NCBI GenBank assembly: GCA_002353525.1
Contig: DEJV01000032.1
Location: forward strand, 1 to 51,009
Origin: Prevotella sp. UBA2739
Lineage (GTDB): Bacteria; Bacteroidota; Bacteroidia; Bacteroidales; Bacteroidaceae
Direction: 5' to 3'
DNA: 51,009 bases
The translations under genes and the position numbers were made by a program. Positions 1 through 9,654 of the stretch are shown here, piece after piece (position 1 is the stretch's first letter; the number at the start of each line of letters is the position of its first letter). The notes beneath the pieces were generated by a model that made no database searches, was not told the DNA's origin, and saw only the letters and a list, made by a program, of their open reading frames with translations.

Positions 1-133
1 AGCTTGAGTTATTATGCATTATGAACCAGTGGTCATGGCTCGCTCGTTGCAGCGTCGCCAAAGGCGGTGGCAACAATAAAGGGCGAGACGTAATTATGCA
101 TTATGAATTAAAAAGCCCTACAGGCCGTTTCTT

Positions 134-203
134 CGTGACTCCCGAAACTTAAGTTATTAAAATTTGTGGATTCAATTTGTGCGCATTAGGATAATTTGTT
201 TCC
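134..203 (+). repeat. Dispersed intergenic repeat, copy A
   Basis: A stretch of about 70 bases reading GACTCCCGAAACTTAAGTTA, then AATTTGTGG, then GCGCATTAGGATAATTTG. It reappears almost whole in inverted orientation at 50653-50721. Its right half (TTTGTGGAT ... CATTAGGATAATTYGTTTC) is also found at 33939-33980 and 50541-50583. All copies are outside genes, so this is a dispersed non-coding repeat family of unknown function. Confidence 0.8.
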
Positions 204-223
204 GTCCTCTCAAGCCGGCAGGC

Positions 224-299
224 TCAATTATCAATTCTCAATTTTCAATTATCAATTGTCGAACGTTATCAATTGTCAATTATCAATTGTCAATTGAAT
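224..299. repeat. Low-complexity TCAATTATCAATTGTCAATT repeats
   Basis: About 75 bases of imperfect 7-10 base units of the form TCAATTNTCAATT. The units are near self-complementary because they contain CAATTG. The same motif recurs at 34138-34170 and 35782-35815, always between genes. No gene is visible in 1-419. Besides this repeat the stretch holds copy A of the dispersed repeat and a hairpin terminator at 309. Confidence 0.7.
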
Positions 300-308
300 A
301 GTGGGGGG

Positions 309-332
309 GACCAGCGGGGCTGGTCTTTTTTT
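309..332 (+). terminator. Rho-independent terminator-like hairpin upstream of the polysaccharide operon
   Basis: GACCAG and CTGGTC arms (309-314 and 320-325) enclose CGGGG and are followed by seven T. It could end a gene left of the window. Because it lies only 88 bases before the first capsule gene, it could also act as a leader terminator read through under control. Bacteroides capsule operons use UpxY-type antitermination, but no upxY-like gene is visible here. Confidence 0.7.
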
Positions 333-419
333 GCATTTATTCACTACGCTTTACAATAAAATGGAGAAAAAAGGGTTATAATAATTAGGTACGAGGGTAC
401 GAATGACAATAAAACAAAT

Positions 420-2987
420 ATGAGAAAAAAGATCTTTTTAACGATATGGACAGTTCTGGTGGCTCTCACGGCATCAGCACAATCGAACATGACCGACACA
501 CAGGTGATGGAGATGCTGATGAAAGAGAAGGCGGCCGGCACCTCACAACAACAGATTGTCACCAAACTGATGCAGAGCGGCGTGGACATACAACAGCTGC
601 GACGCGTGCAGAAACTGGCGGAACGCGAGATGAAAGGCACCGGACTGGGCAACCTGTCGTCGTCGACCAGCACACAGGACCGCAGCCGCGTGGCTAACGG
701 CAAACGACGCGAGGACTACCAGCGACAGGAGACCACCTCGCAGCAGGTGAAAGACATCAACCCACAGAGAAGGGCCATGACGACCTACGACGAGACAAAC
801 CCCGAGTGGGTGATGATGCAAGACGAGCTGAACACGTTTATGCCCGACTCGACGGCCCTGCTCCAGCAGCTGCTGGCCGAGCGCGACAAGAACAAGAAGA
901 AAGTGTTCGGACGTGACATCTTCAACAACAAAGACCTGACCTTCGAACCCAATATGAATATCGCCACGCCACAGAACTACCGTCTGGGACCTGGCGACGC
1001 TGTGTTTATCGACATCTACGGGGCCTCGCAGAAAAGCATCGAGAGCACCGTGTCGCCCGACGGTACCGTGACCATCGAAGGCTTCGGACCCGTGAACGTG
1101 AGCGGCATGACCGTCAGTCAGGCCAACGCTCATCTGCGCGCCACCCTGGGCACACGCTACAGCAGCAGCCAGATTAAGCTCACCGTGGGACAGACCCGTA
1201 CCATCATGGTGAACGTGATGGGCGAGGTGAAGATGCCGGGAACCTACACGCTGTCGGCCTTCGCCACCGTCTTCCATGCCCTCTACATGGCTGGAGGCAC
1301 CAACGACCTGGGTACGCTGCGTAACATCAAGGTGTACAGAAACAACAAACTCGTCACCACCGTCGACATCTACGACTATATCCTCAACGGCAAGCTGACT
1401 GGTAACGTACGGCTGGCCGACAACGACGTGATTGTGGTGGGACCCTACGACTGTCTGGTGAACATCACCGGAAAGGTGAAGCGACCCATGATCTACGAGA
1501 TGCGCAAGAATGAAAGCGTGAACACGCTGCTGAAATATGCCGGAGGATTCACCGGCGACGCCTACACCAAACAGGTGAGACTGGTGCGCAAGACCGGCCG
1601 CGACTATTCGGTGCATAATGTGGAGGAGTTCGACTTCTCGACCTTCCAGCTGGCCGACGAGGACTCGGTGAGCGTGGACAGCATCATCTCACGCTTCTCG
1701 AACATGGTGGAGCTGAAAGGTGCCGTGTTCCGCCCGGGCATGTACCAGGTGGGCGGACAGATATACAGCGTGCGCACCCTGCTTGAGGCCGCCGAGGGAC
1801 TGAAGGAAGAAGCCTTCACCACCCATGCCGTGATGCACCGCATGAAGGCCGACCGCACACTGGAGGTGGTGCCCGTCGACGTGGAAGGCATCCTCAGCGG
1901 CAGCGTGGCCGACATCCCGCTGAAGCCCAACGACGTGCTGTTCATCCCCACCAAGAAGGAGATGATGGAGGAACAAACCATCACCATCCATGGTGAGGTG
2001 CACTATCCCGGCATCTACAAATATGCCGACAACGAGACGCTGGAGGACTTCATCCTGCAGGCTGGCGGACTGAAAGAGAGTGCCTCGACCGTGAAGGTGG
2101 ACGTGGCACGCCGCATGAGCAACCCCAAGGCCCTGACCACCGACAGTCTGATAGCACGCACCTACAGTCTGACACTGAAAGACGGTTTTGTGATCGACGG
2201 CGAGAACGGCTTCAAGCTGCAGCCCTTCGACGAGGTGTACGTACGCAAGAGCCCGGGCTTCAACCGTCAGCAGAACGTGAGCATCGACGGCGAGGTGATG
2301 TTCAGCGGCACCTATACCCTGGCGAAGAAAGACCAACGGCTGAGCGACCTGGTAAGGGCGGCAGGCGGTGTGAACGACCGCGCCTACGTGAAAGGTGCAA
2401 GGCTGGAGCGCCGTTATACCCCCGAAGAGCGTATCAGGGCCGAGGCCGTGCTGCGCAAGGCCCGTGAGGAACTGGAGACCTCCCTGCTGGAACAGGCAGC
2501 ACGCACCGGCAACAGCAACCTGAGCAGCCTGAGCAACAAGGAGCAACTGCGCAAATATGAGGTGGGCAGCACCTACCCCGTGGGCATCGAGCTGGACAAG
2601 GCCCTCGCCAACCCGGGCGGCAGCGACGACATCATCCTGCGTGAGGGCGACCGACTGGTGGTGCCACAATACGAGGCCACGGTGAAGGTGAACGGTGAGG
2701 TGATGTACCCCAACACCGTGAGCTACATCAAGGGCAAGAGCGCCAGCTACTATATCGACCAGGCCGGCGGCTTCTCGAACAAGGCCAAGAAGCGCAAGAC
2801 CTACATCATCTACATGAACGGCAAGGTGGAGACGGTGGCCCACAACGCCAAGCCCGAGCCCGGCTGCGAGATCATCGTACCCTCGAAGTCGCTGAGCAAA
2901 ACCTCCATCTCCGAAACCCTGAGCATCGCCACAGGTGTCAGCTCGTTTGCCGCCGTGATTGCCACCCTCATCAGCCTCATCAAGTAA
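420..2987 (+). CDS. Polysaccharide export outer-membrane protein (Wza-like) with SLBB repeats
   Basis: This exports the surface polysaccharide across the outer membrane. Residues 1-20 form a signal peptide ending in TASAQ. A polysaccharide-export domain begins near YRLGPGDAVFIDIYG (about residue 188). Six SLBB-type units follow, each with a G-V-x-P-x-Y core and an AGG motif: VNVMGEVKMPG, VNITGKVKRP, VELKGAVFRPG, ITIHGEVHYPG, VSIDGEVMFSG and VKVNGEVMYPN. A hydrophobic segment closes the protein. At 855 residues it is much longer than E. coli Wza (about 380), as is usual for the multi-SLBB Bacteroidetes form. It is the first gene of the operon, nine bases before the Wzz-like gene. Confidence 0.93.
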   Translation: MRKKIFLTIWTVLVALTASAQSNMTDTQVMEMLMKEKAAGTSQQQIVTKLMQSGVDIQQLRRVQKLAEREMKGTGLGNLSSSTSTQDRSRVANGKRREDYQRQETTSQQVKDINPQRRAMTTYDETNPEWVMMQDELNTFMPDSTALLQQLLAERDKNKKKVFGRDIFNNKDLTFEPNMNIATPQNYRLGPGDAVFIDIYGASQKSIESTVSPDGTVTIEGFGPVNVSGMTVSQANAHLRATLGTRYSSSQIKLTVGQTRTIMVNVMGEVKMPGTYTLSAFATVFHALYMAGGTNDLGTLRNIKVYRNNKLVTTVDIYDYILNGKLTGNVRLADNDVIVVGPYDCLVNITGKVKRPMIYEMRKNESVNTLLKYAGGFTGDAYTKQVRLVRKTGRDYSVHNVEEFDFSTFQLADEDSVSVDSIISRFSNMVELKGAVFRPGMYQVGGQIYSVRTLLEAAEGLKEEAFTTHAVMHRMKADRTLEVVPVDVEGILSGSVADIPLKPNDVLFIPTKKEMMEEQTITIHGEVHYPGIYKYADNETLEDFILQAGGLKESASTVKVDVARRMSNPKALTTDSLIARTYSLTLKDGFVIDGENGFKLQPFDEVYVRKSPGFNRQQNVSIDGEVMFSGTYTLAKKDQRLSDLVRAAGGVNDRAYVKGARLERRYTPEERIRAEAVLRKAREELETSLLEQAARTGNSNLSSLSNKEQLRKYEVGSTYPVGIELDKALANPGGSDDIILREGDRLVVPQYEATVKVNGEVMYPNTVSYIKGKSASYYIDQAGGFSNKAKKRKTYIIYMNGKVETVAHNAKPEPGCEIIVPSKSLSKTSISETLSIATGVSSFAAVIATLISLIK

Positions 2988-2996
2988 ACAACATCT

Positions 2997-4073
2997 ATGA
3001 ACGAAAATAACAATACAAACATTATAGACCTGCGGGAAATCATTAAAAGGCTATGGGACAAGAAGATGGTATTTGTGAAAGTACTGCCCATCGTCTTTGT
3101 GCTGGCATGTATATATATTCTCCCTGAGCCGAGATATTACACCTCGAACGTGACACTGGCACCAGAGATGGGCAGCGTCTCAGGCGGAGGTTCCCTCACA
3201 TCGATAGCCACATCGTTCGGCATCGATCTGGGAGCCATGCAAAATCCAGACGCCATCTACCCGGATCTTTATCCTAACCTGATGGAATCGACAGGGTTTG
3301 TAGTGAGCCTGTTCGACATCAAAGTATCGAATCTGGACGGTGACATTCAGACCGATTATTTCAACTATCTGGCCAAGCACAGGAAAAGATCCATTTGGAA
3401 GAAGCCATTCGACTGGGTAAAGAAACAAATCAGAAAACTGACAGAACCCAAGCAGCAGGCCACGCCCAACAGCAACAAAAAAGGAGTAGACCCTTTCTTC
3501 CTGAACAAAAAGCAACATGGCATTGTTGGAGTCATCAGAGAGAACATTACCTGCAATGTAGACAAAAAGACATCGGTCATCACCATCAGCGTGAAAGACC
3601 AGGACAGGCTTGTCTGTGCCAGTATGGCGGATTCGGTCAGGGTCAGACTGCAGGAGTATATCACCAACTATCGTACCCATAAGGCGAAGATCGACGTGGA
3701 ACACTACTCGAAACTCACCGCCGAGGCCAAGCACACCTACGAGAGGGCACGCCAGCTCTACGGCAGCTTCTCGGATGCCAACAGCGACGTCATACTAGAA
3801 AGCTACCGGGCCAAAAGAACCGACTTGGAAAACGACATGCAGCTGAAGTACAACACCTATACGGCATTAAACACCCAATTGCAGGCCGCCAAAGCCAAGT
3901 TGCAAGAAGTAACACCCGCCTTCACCGTCATTCAGTGTGCATCTGTCCCAGATAAGCCATCTGGTCCGAAACGTATGCTCTTCGTGCTGGGTATGCTTTT
4001 CTTTGCTGCTATTGTCACTACCTGCTGGCTGATAAGAGACCTCTTAGGCATCGCACCTTTCCGTAAAGAGTAA
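2997..4073 (+). CDS. Wzz-like chain-length determinant / polysaccharide co-polymerase
   Basis: An inner-membrane protein expected to set chain length together with the Wzy polymerase. A cytoplasmic N-terminus precedes TM1 (about residues 22-40). A periplasmic region with a coiled-coil-like helical part (about 215-300) follows, and TM2 lies near the C-terminus (RMLFVLGMLFFAAIVTTCWL). The short P-x-x-P-S-G-P-K segment before TM2 (VPDKPSGPKR) is typical of Wzz proteins. No C-terminal tyrosine kinase domain is present, so this is a stand-alone PCP. It is nine bases downstream of the SLBB exporter, supporting co-transcription. Confidence 0.9.
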   Translation: MNENNNTNIIDLREIIKRLWDKKMVFVKVLPIVFVLACIYILPEPRYYTSNVTLAPEMGSVSGGGSLTSIATSFGIDLGAMQNPDAIYPDLYPNLMESTGFVVSLFDIKVSNLDGDIQTDYFNYLAKHRKRSIWKKPFDWVKKQIRKLTEPKQQATPNSNKKGVDPFFLNKKQHGIVGVIRENITCNVDKKTSVITISVKDQDRLVCASMADSVRVRLQEYITNYRTHKAKIDVEHYSKLTAEAKHTYERARQLYGSFSDANSDVILESYRAKRTDLENDMQLKYNTYTALNTQLQAAKAKLQEVTPAFTVIQCASVPDKPSGPKRMLFVLGMLFFAAIVTTCWLIRDLLGIAPFRKE

Positions 4074-4095
4074 ATGTAGCAGAAGAGCAACGCGC

Positions 4096-5292
4096 ATGAT
4101 CATTGACTTCAAAAGACTCACATGGGTACCTTGTATCATCATCCTAGTGGTGACAATAAGGATGTGCATGGCTTTAGCAGAACTGGAAATGCCGATGCTG
4201 TCGTATGGTCTTTTGGCGGTAGAGTTATGCTCGTTTGTATTCATCTCGTTTCTCTATTTTAAGGAATGGGGCATCACAAGGTATCTGCTTTTGGTGATTC
4301 TCTACCAGATGCTCATCCTCTCATTCAGCATCCTCAACGGGGCCAACGCAAAAGACTGTTTCTATCTCGGCTGCGGGTGTATGCTGATGGTGACCATGAT
4401 GGAGTACTACAAAGAGCGGATGAACATGATTCTCTTTGCCTATGCCATTGCCTTCTCCTTTTGCGTGTATCTTAATTTCTTCCATCTGATTACGCACCCT
4501 CAGCTATGGCTCATTGAAGAAAGCAAAGAAGTGACGGGCTATCTGCTTGGAAACAACTACAACCAGATGGGTTGCCGGTTGTTGTGCGCCCTGGCCATCA
4601 ACATGGTATGCTTCAGACTGAAAAGATTTTGGATAATCAATACCATTCCTCTGATTATCGTATCGGTGGCAACCGTCGCCATCGTCAAGTCGATGACCTC
4701 GCTGACCCTCATCATCCTATTCCTGGTGTTCTGTCTGATACCTTCCAGGAAATTGCAACGAATGGGCATTATCTCGCTCTTTGTTTTCTATGTGCTTTTC
4801 CAGGTCTTCGTTTGCTTCAACGGGAAAGGACTTGAAAACAACGAATTGGCCGTATACTTTATTGAGGATGTATTGAAAAAAGACATTACTTTCACCAACA
4901 GGACAGAATTATGGGATGCTGCAGCCCATGCCTTCGCACAGTCGCCTATCATAGGATATGGATATGTGGACAGTGACTGGTATTACTCTCACATGAGTTC
5001 TGCCGCCATGGGACCTCACAATTTCATTTATTCTGTCTTGATCAATGGAGGTATCGTCTTACTATTCGTTTTCATCGCCATCTTCATCACTGCCACGAAA
5101 AAGGCTTTCACGATGACCGACAGGACCACCAATGTGCTGTTGGCGGCAACTGCCGTCCTGTTGTTTATGATGACGATGGAGGTCTATCCGTTCTCTTTTA
5201 TCCTTCTCCTGCTGTCGTTCGTCTATTACCGACCATACATTAAAGACAAGCCTAGAAAAGACCTGAACCCGTCTACCATTCAAGTGAGATAG
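4096..5292 (+). CDS. Wzy-like O-antigen/capsule polymerase
   Basis: A polytopic membrane protein of 398 residues with about ten predicted hydrophobic segments. It is expected to polymerise lipid-linked repeat units on the periplasmic face. The segment TNRTELWDAAAHAFAQSP followed by IIGYGYVDSDW and MGPHNFIYSVLINGG resembles the Wzy_C/ligase signature (R..lW..., G.G, H...L...G). Sequence conservation in this family is weak, so the call rests on this signature, the topology and the position between wzz-like and wzx-like genes. A WaaL-type ligase is the main alternative. Confidence 0.8.
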   Translation: MIIDFKRLTWVPCIIILVVTIRMCMALAELEMPMLSYGLLAVELCSFVFISFLYFKEWGITRYLLLVILYQMLILSFSILNGANAKDCFYLGCGCMLMVTMMEYYKERMNMILFAYAIAFSFCVYLNFFHLITHPQLWLIEESKEVTGYLLGNNYNQMGCRLLCALAINMVCFRLKRFWIINTIPLIIVSVATVAIVKSMTSLTLIILFLVFCLIPSRKLQRMGIISLFVFYVLFQVFVCFNGKGLENNELAVYFIEDVLKKDITFTNRTELWDAAAHAFAQSPIIGYGYVDSDWYYSHMSSAAMGPHNFIYSVLINGGIVLLFVFIAIFITATKKAFTMTDRTTNVLLAATAVLLFMMTMEVYPFSFILLLLSFVYYRPYIKDKPRKDLNPSTIQVR

Positions 5293-5293
5293 T

Positions 5294-6793
5294 ATGAAAG
5301 AGAACACCAACCAAGCCATCATCTACAACGTGGTGATACTGTATGTCAGGCTCATCATCACGACCCTATGTGGCCTTCTGACGACACGCTATGCCCTACA
5401 GGCATTAGGTGTCACCGACTTTGGTGTGTTTTCCCTGATTGGAAGCATTGTCACTTTCATCTCCATTTTCAACCAGATCATGATATCCACCTCCAACCGC
5501 TTCATATCGATAGAGATTGGCATAGGAAAAACCATGGATATCAACGAACAGTTTAACATCAACTTCATCATCCATGTAGCCATCGCCGTAGTCACCCTCC
5601 TGATAGGCCTGCCCCTGGGACATTGGTATATTCACCACTTTGTGAATTTTGACGGAGACATCAACCATGTCATCTTTGTGTTCAATTTGTCCATCATCAG
5701 TGCAGCCATCTCCTTTATCGGCATCCCCTACAACGGACTGCTCATGGCCAAAGAGAGATTCATTGTATTCAGTTCGATGGATGTGTTTGTCCATATCATC
5801 AAAGCCATCGTCGCCTACCTGCTCATCGACTATTTTGTCGATAAGCTTCAGGTTTACGCCATTGCCCTGAGCATCCTTACCGTGCTCCCCGTATTGTTCT
5901 TCTATGTGTACTGCAGGAAGTATTATCACAAGGAAACGGAATTGCACCTTATCACGAACAAGGAGAAATACAAAAAGGTGTTCTCCTTCTCTTCCTGGGT
6001 GGCATTCGGAGCATTCGTTTCTGTCGGTCAGGGACAGGGTGCGGCCATGATTGTGAATGCATTTTTCAATACCGTCATGAATGCAGCCATGGGAATAGCC
6101 AACACCGTGAACATGCTGATTACCTCTTTTGCCAGCAATGTGTCGCAGCCCATTGCCCCGCAGATTACCAAGAACTATGCTACCAAGAACTATGACCGGT
6201 GTCTGGAGCTTCTGATCATATCGACAAAATTCACCTTCCTGTCGATGTTTTTTGTGTCGGCGCCACTGATGATTGATGCCCAATGGCTGCTCTCGCTGTG
6301 GCTGGGACAGATTCCCCCCTACGTCATTTCATTCACCTTGCTCATTGTCGCCAACACGCTCATCACGTCGGCCAATTCAGGCATATCGAACCTTATCTTC
6401 GCAAGCGGAAAGATTGCCCTCTACCAGATTACGGTGAACATGCTGAGAATCTTCTCGATGATTGGTGCCTACCTCGTGTTGAAAAATGGAGGCGCAGCCT
6501 ATAGTCTGTTTTATGTGTACATTGTCTTTTCGTTTCTCATCGTCATCTGCAGCCAGTGGGTATTAAAGAAGGAACTCCACTTAGGCTATGGTGTCATGAT
6601 CAAACATGCATATATCCCGTCACTTGCCGTGGCCATCTGTTTCATTCCCGTATGTTTCATCCACTGGAACATTCATCCTCTCATCCGCATTGTCCTCTTG
6701 ATGGCATATCTCATGGTGATTATCTACCACGTGGGTCTGTCCAGCCAGGAACGCAAGTATCTTTATCATCTCCTTACGTCTAAATACAAATAA
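5294..6793 (+). CDS. Wzx-like polysaccharide flippase (MATE/MVF superfamily)
   Basis: A 499-residue protein with about 12-14 hydrophobic segments throughout, typical of lipid-linked oligosaccharide flippases. The N-terminal LYVRLIITTLCGLLTTRYAL and LGVTDFGVFSLIGSIVTF segments match the first two helices of Bacteroidetes Wzx proteins. It starts one base after the stop of the polymerase gene, so the two are probably translationally coupled. It is expected to flip undecaprenyl-PP-linked repeat units to the periplasm. Confidence 0.9.
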   Translation: MKENTNQAIIYNVVILYVRLIITTLCGLLTTRYALQALGVTDFGVFSLIGSIVTFISIFNQIMISTSNRFISIEIGIGKTMDINEQFNINFIIHVAIAVVTLLIGLPLGHWYIHHFVNFDGDINHVIFVFNLSIISAAISFIGIPYNGLLMAKERFIVFSSMDVFVHIIKAIVAYLLIDYFVDKLQVYAIALSILTVLPVLFFYVYCRKYYHKETELHLITNKEKYKKVFSFSSWVAFGAFVSVGQGQGAAMIVNAFFNTVMNAAMGIANTVNMLITSFASNVSQPIAPQITKNYATKNYDRCLELLIISTKFTFLSMFFVSAPLMIDAQWLLSLWLGQIPPYVISFTLLIVANTLITSANSGISNLIFASGKIALYQITVNMLRIFSMIGAYLVLKNGGAAYSLFYVYIVFSFLIVICSQWVLKKELHLGYGVMIKHAYIPSLAVAICFIPVCFIHWNIHPLIRIVLLMAYLMVIIYHVGLSSQERKYLYHLLTSKYK

Positions 6794-6798
6794 ACAAG

Positions 6799-7767
6799 AT
6801 GAACTATCTTTTCGAAAAATCGCTGAAACTGATGAGGAGAAAGATCTATCCTATCTTCTTTACCCCTGCATCGCTCCCCGCCATGGATGTTGAAAAAGAC
6901 TTGAGGAAGGTGCAGCAAATGATGATACAGTTGCTGGAAAGCAGCCAACCGTGCATGATAGCCAGATTCGGATCGACAGAGCTTCTGATAGTGACAAACT
7001 ATCTGGGCATCAAGAACAATCCACATTCGCCGCTCAAGTATATCAAGGGAGAAATAGGCGAATGGTGGTGGAACAAAAACGGCGTCAGACAATTACGAGA
7101 TAATTCAGGATTCTTTCCAATAACCGAACCCAACATAGGCCGGTTTTGCGAATTGATGATCAAGGACGCCCAACAAGTAGACATGTTAGGATGCTGGATT
7201 CCCGAAGAGTATTATCTCCGGCATGAACTGGAAAATGCGACCAAAGTCAAGCTTTCCTGTCTGGAACCACCCTATCTGTATGATGACCCCAGTATTCCTT
7301 CATGGGCTTCAGTTCTCAAGGGGAAAAAGGTATTGGTGATACACCCTTTTGCTGAAACGATACGCCGCCAATACGAAAAGCGTGAACATCTCTTCAAACG
7401 CAAAGACATCCTCCCAGACTTTGACTTAATAACAATCAAAGCCGTCCAAAGCCTTGGGGGAGATTCTGATTTTAAGAATTGGTTCGATGCTTTAGCGTGG
7501 ATGGAGAATCAAATGGATCATACCAATTATGATATCTGCATCATCGGATGTGGTGCCTATGGTTTCCCTCTGGCTGCACATGCCAAGCGGACCGGCCATC
7601 ATGCCATCCACCTGGGGGGTGCCACACAATTGCTTTTTGGCATCAAAGGGAAGAGATGGGACATGCGGCCTGAATTCAGGCAAATGTACAATGAGCATTG
7701 GGTACGTCCGAGTCAGGACGAGACCCCCAAGACAGCCTCTCAGGTGGAAGATGCCTGTTATTGGTAA
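6799..7767 (+). CDS. GT-D-fold-like putative glycosyltransferase
   Basis: A soluble 322-residue protein. The N-terminal MIARFGSTEL resembles the R-F-G-D-G-E signature of GT-D type transferases (formerly DUF1792), with ST in place of DG. The C-terminal CIIGCGAYGFPLAAHAKRTG followed by HAIHLGGATQLLFGIKGKRW matches the G-x-G ... hhG end of that fold. It lies five bases downstream of the flippase in the operon. The sugar transferred cannot be read from sequence, and the altered DGE motif leaves activity uncertain. Confidence 0.65.
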   Translation: MNYLFEKSLKLMRRKIYPIFFTPASLPAMDVEKDLRKVQQMMIQLLESSQPCMIARFGSTELLIVTNYLGIKNNPHSPLKYIKGEIGEWWWNKNGVRQLRDNSGFFPITEPNIGRFCELMIKDAQQVDMLGCWIPEEYYLRHELENATKVKLSCLEPPYLYDDPSIPSWASVLKGKKVLVIHPFAETIRRQYEKREHLFKRKDILPDFDLITIKAVQSLGGDSDFKNWFDALAWMENQMDHTNYDICIIGCGAYGFPLAAHAKRTGHHAIHLGGATQLLFGIKGKRWDMRPEFRQMYNEHWVRPSQDETPKTASQVEDACYW

Positions 7768-7801
7768 TTTACGAACTTCATCATTCATCCTATCAACGAC
7801 T

Positions 7802-8488
7802 ATGAATAATCTCCACATAGACATCGCCTATCCGCTGAAGCTTTTCTGGCGTATCTGGCATAGCCTGCTTCTCAAGAAAAGAGATATCCACATCTCACCT
7901 CTGGCCCGCTGGAACCGACAAACCCAATTGGACGGTCACAACAAGATATCGGCAAAAACCGTTATCGGCCACTCACACATCGGCAGGTACACCTATATAC
8001 AAGCCGATTGCTATTTGCCATTCTGCGAGATAGGCAGTTTCTGCAGCATTGCCCCTCATGTGCGTATTATCGCCTACCGGCATCCTACACGCACATTTGT
8101 ATCGACATCGCCCGTATTCTTCAGTACACTGCGCCAATGCGGCCGCACTTTTGTAAAAGAGAACCGATTTGAAGAGCAAGTACTGGCAGACGGCAAGTCG
8201 GCCATCATCGGACACGATGTGTGGCTGGGACAGGAAGCGAGACTCATAGAAGGCATACGCATTGGAAACGGAGCGATTGTGGCTGCCGGAGCATTGGTCA
8301 CCAAGGATGTGCCTCCCTATGCGATTGTCGGAGGAGTACCTGCCAAGGTGATACGCTATCGTTTCAGTGATGAGCAAATCAAGTATTTAGAAGCGCTCAA
8401 ATGGTGGGAGAAAGACGATGCTTGGCTTGAAAAGCATGTGGACGCATTTGCCGATATCGAACAACTCATGAAGGAGGAGGCACTATGA
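7802..8488 (+). CDS. CatB/VatD-like hexapeptide acetyltransferase
   Basis: A left-handed beta-helix O-acetyltransferase, likely acetylating a sugar of the repeat unit. Hexapeptide repeats start at VIGHSHIGRYTYIQ. The end of the domain, IGHDVWLGQEARLIEGIRIG followed by AIVAAGALVTKDVPPYAIVG and GVPAKVIRYRF, is the classic xenobiotic-acetyltransferase C-terminus. I chose the ATG at 7802 (MNNLHIDIAYPL, 228 residues). An in-frame ATG at 7751 would overlap the previous gene and add 17 residues without family similarity. The stop overlaps the next start in ATGA. Confidence 0.88.
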   Translation: MNNLHIDIAYPLKLFWRIWHSLLLKKRDIHISPLARWNRQTQLDGHNKISAKTVIGHSHIGRYTYIQADCYLPFCEIGSFCSIAPHVRIIAYRHPTRTFVSTSPVFFSTLRQCGRTFVKENRFEEQVLADGKSAIIGHDVWLGQEARLIEGIRIGNGAIVAAGALVTKDVPPYAIVGGVPAKVIRYRFSDEQIKYLEALKWWEKDDAWLEKHVDAFADIEQLMKEEAL

Positions 8489-9654
8489 AGACAGCCATCC
8501 TATCCATAGCATACAACCGTGCGGACAGTCTAAAAAGACAACTGGCCTCACTGGAAAGAGCTCATTACCCAGAGGCAGCCACGCTCATTATCTCTATCGA
8601 CAAGAGTGACACAAAAGAAGTAGAGACATTCTGTGACCAATACCACTGGCCACACGGTGAGCTGCGCGTGGTGAAGCATGACGCCAATATGGGACTTCGT
8701 GCCCACATGCTGTCGTTGGGGAAGTATTTTGATGAGTTTGAGGCCCTGATCATCCTTGAAGACGACATCACGGTAGCCTCATCGTTCTATCACTATGCCA
8801 CACAATGCATCAACAAATACTACGAAGAACCCCACATTGCAGGTATCAGCCTGTATGCGTTCCCGACAAACTATCAGACCTATCTGCCCTTCACCCCCTC
8901 GAAATCGGAGTACGATGTGTTTTTCATGAACTGTGCACAGTCGTGGGGAGAGGTATGGATGAAACCGCAATGGCTAAAATTCAAACAATGGTATGACCAG
9001 CATGCAGAGCGTTTCCATCTGGAGCATCTGCCATCCTGCCTGAACCAATGGCCCGACTCATCATGGCTGAAGTACCACACCCGCTATTGCATTGAGCAAA
9101 ACCTCTACTTCGTATATCCGTATTATTCACTGACCACGAACAATGCGGATCCAGGCACCCATCGCCAACAGTCTGACACGGTTTTCCAGGCACCCCTTCA
9201 GGCCACGCTGCAGACAACATTTAGACTGCCCGATTTTGAGGAGACGGAGATCAGATACGACGGTTTCTTCCAACCCAAATTCCTAGCCAAGTGGTTGGAG
9301 ATTGCCGAAGAAGACCTTTGTGTGGACCTGTTTGCCGATAAGCCTTCCTGCCTGTATAAACATTATCTGCTCACGAACAAGCAACTGCCCTATAAGGTTG
9401 TACGGTCATTCGCCCTGCAGCTGAAGCCCATCGAGATGAATGTCATGGAACAAAGAGCGGGAAACGACATCTGGCTGTACGACACCACCCAGCCACAAGC
9501 CAAGCCACATAGGGCAGACAGATATGCAGCATTTGAGTATTTCTACCAAAAAGCGTTCTACAAGACACGAACGATGGTGGGACCCTGCCGCACATTCTCA
9601 CTTTTCTGCGAACTAGTCTCTCATAAGATGAAATCCTTCATAAGAAAGAAATGA
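8485..9654 (+). CDS. GT2-like (GNT-I-type) glycosyltransferase
   Basis: A GT-A fold transferase of 389 residues. The N-terminal AILSIAYNRADSLKRQLASL is the nucleotide-binding start of the family, and LIILEDDITVA carries the acidic E-D-D metal site. The segment after it (YHYATQCINKYYEEPHIAGIS) is shared with GNT-I-like sugar transferases. A long C-terminal extension has no recognisable motif. It overlaps the acetyltransferase by ATGA at 8485 and the next transferase by ATGA at 9651. Donor and acceptor are unknown. Confidence 0.85.
   Translation: MKTAILSIAYNRADSLKRQLASLERAHYPEAATLIISIDKSDTKEVETFCDQYHWPHGELRVVKHDANMGLRAHMLSLGKYFDEFEALIILEDDITVASSFYHYATQCINKYYEEPHIAGISLYAFPTNYQTYLPFTPSKSEYDVFFMNCAQSWGEVWMKPQWLKFKQWYDQHAERFHLEHLPSCLNQWPDSSWLKYHTRYCIEQNLYFVYPYYSLTTNNADPGTHRQQSDTVFQAPLQATLQTTFRLPDFEETEIRYDGFFQPKFLAKWLEIAEEDLCVDLFADKPSCLYKHYLLTNKQLPYKVVRSFALQLKPIEMNVMEQRAGNDIWLYDTTQPQAKPHRADRYAAFEYFYQKAFYKTRTMVGPCRTFSLFCELVSHKMKSFIRKK

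Noticed and set aside
1689..2843. Long - strand frame inside the SLBB gene
   Set aside because: The + strand has clear SLBB repeats and a signal peptide. The opposite frame has no homology and is Val/His-rich, typical of antisense reading.
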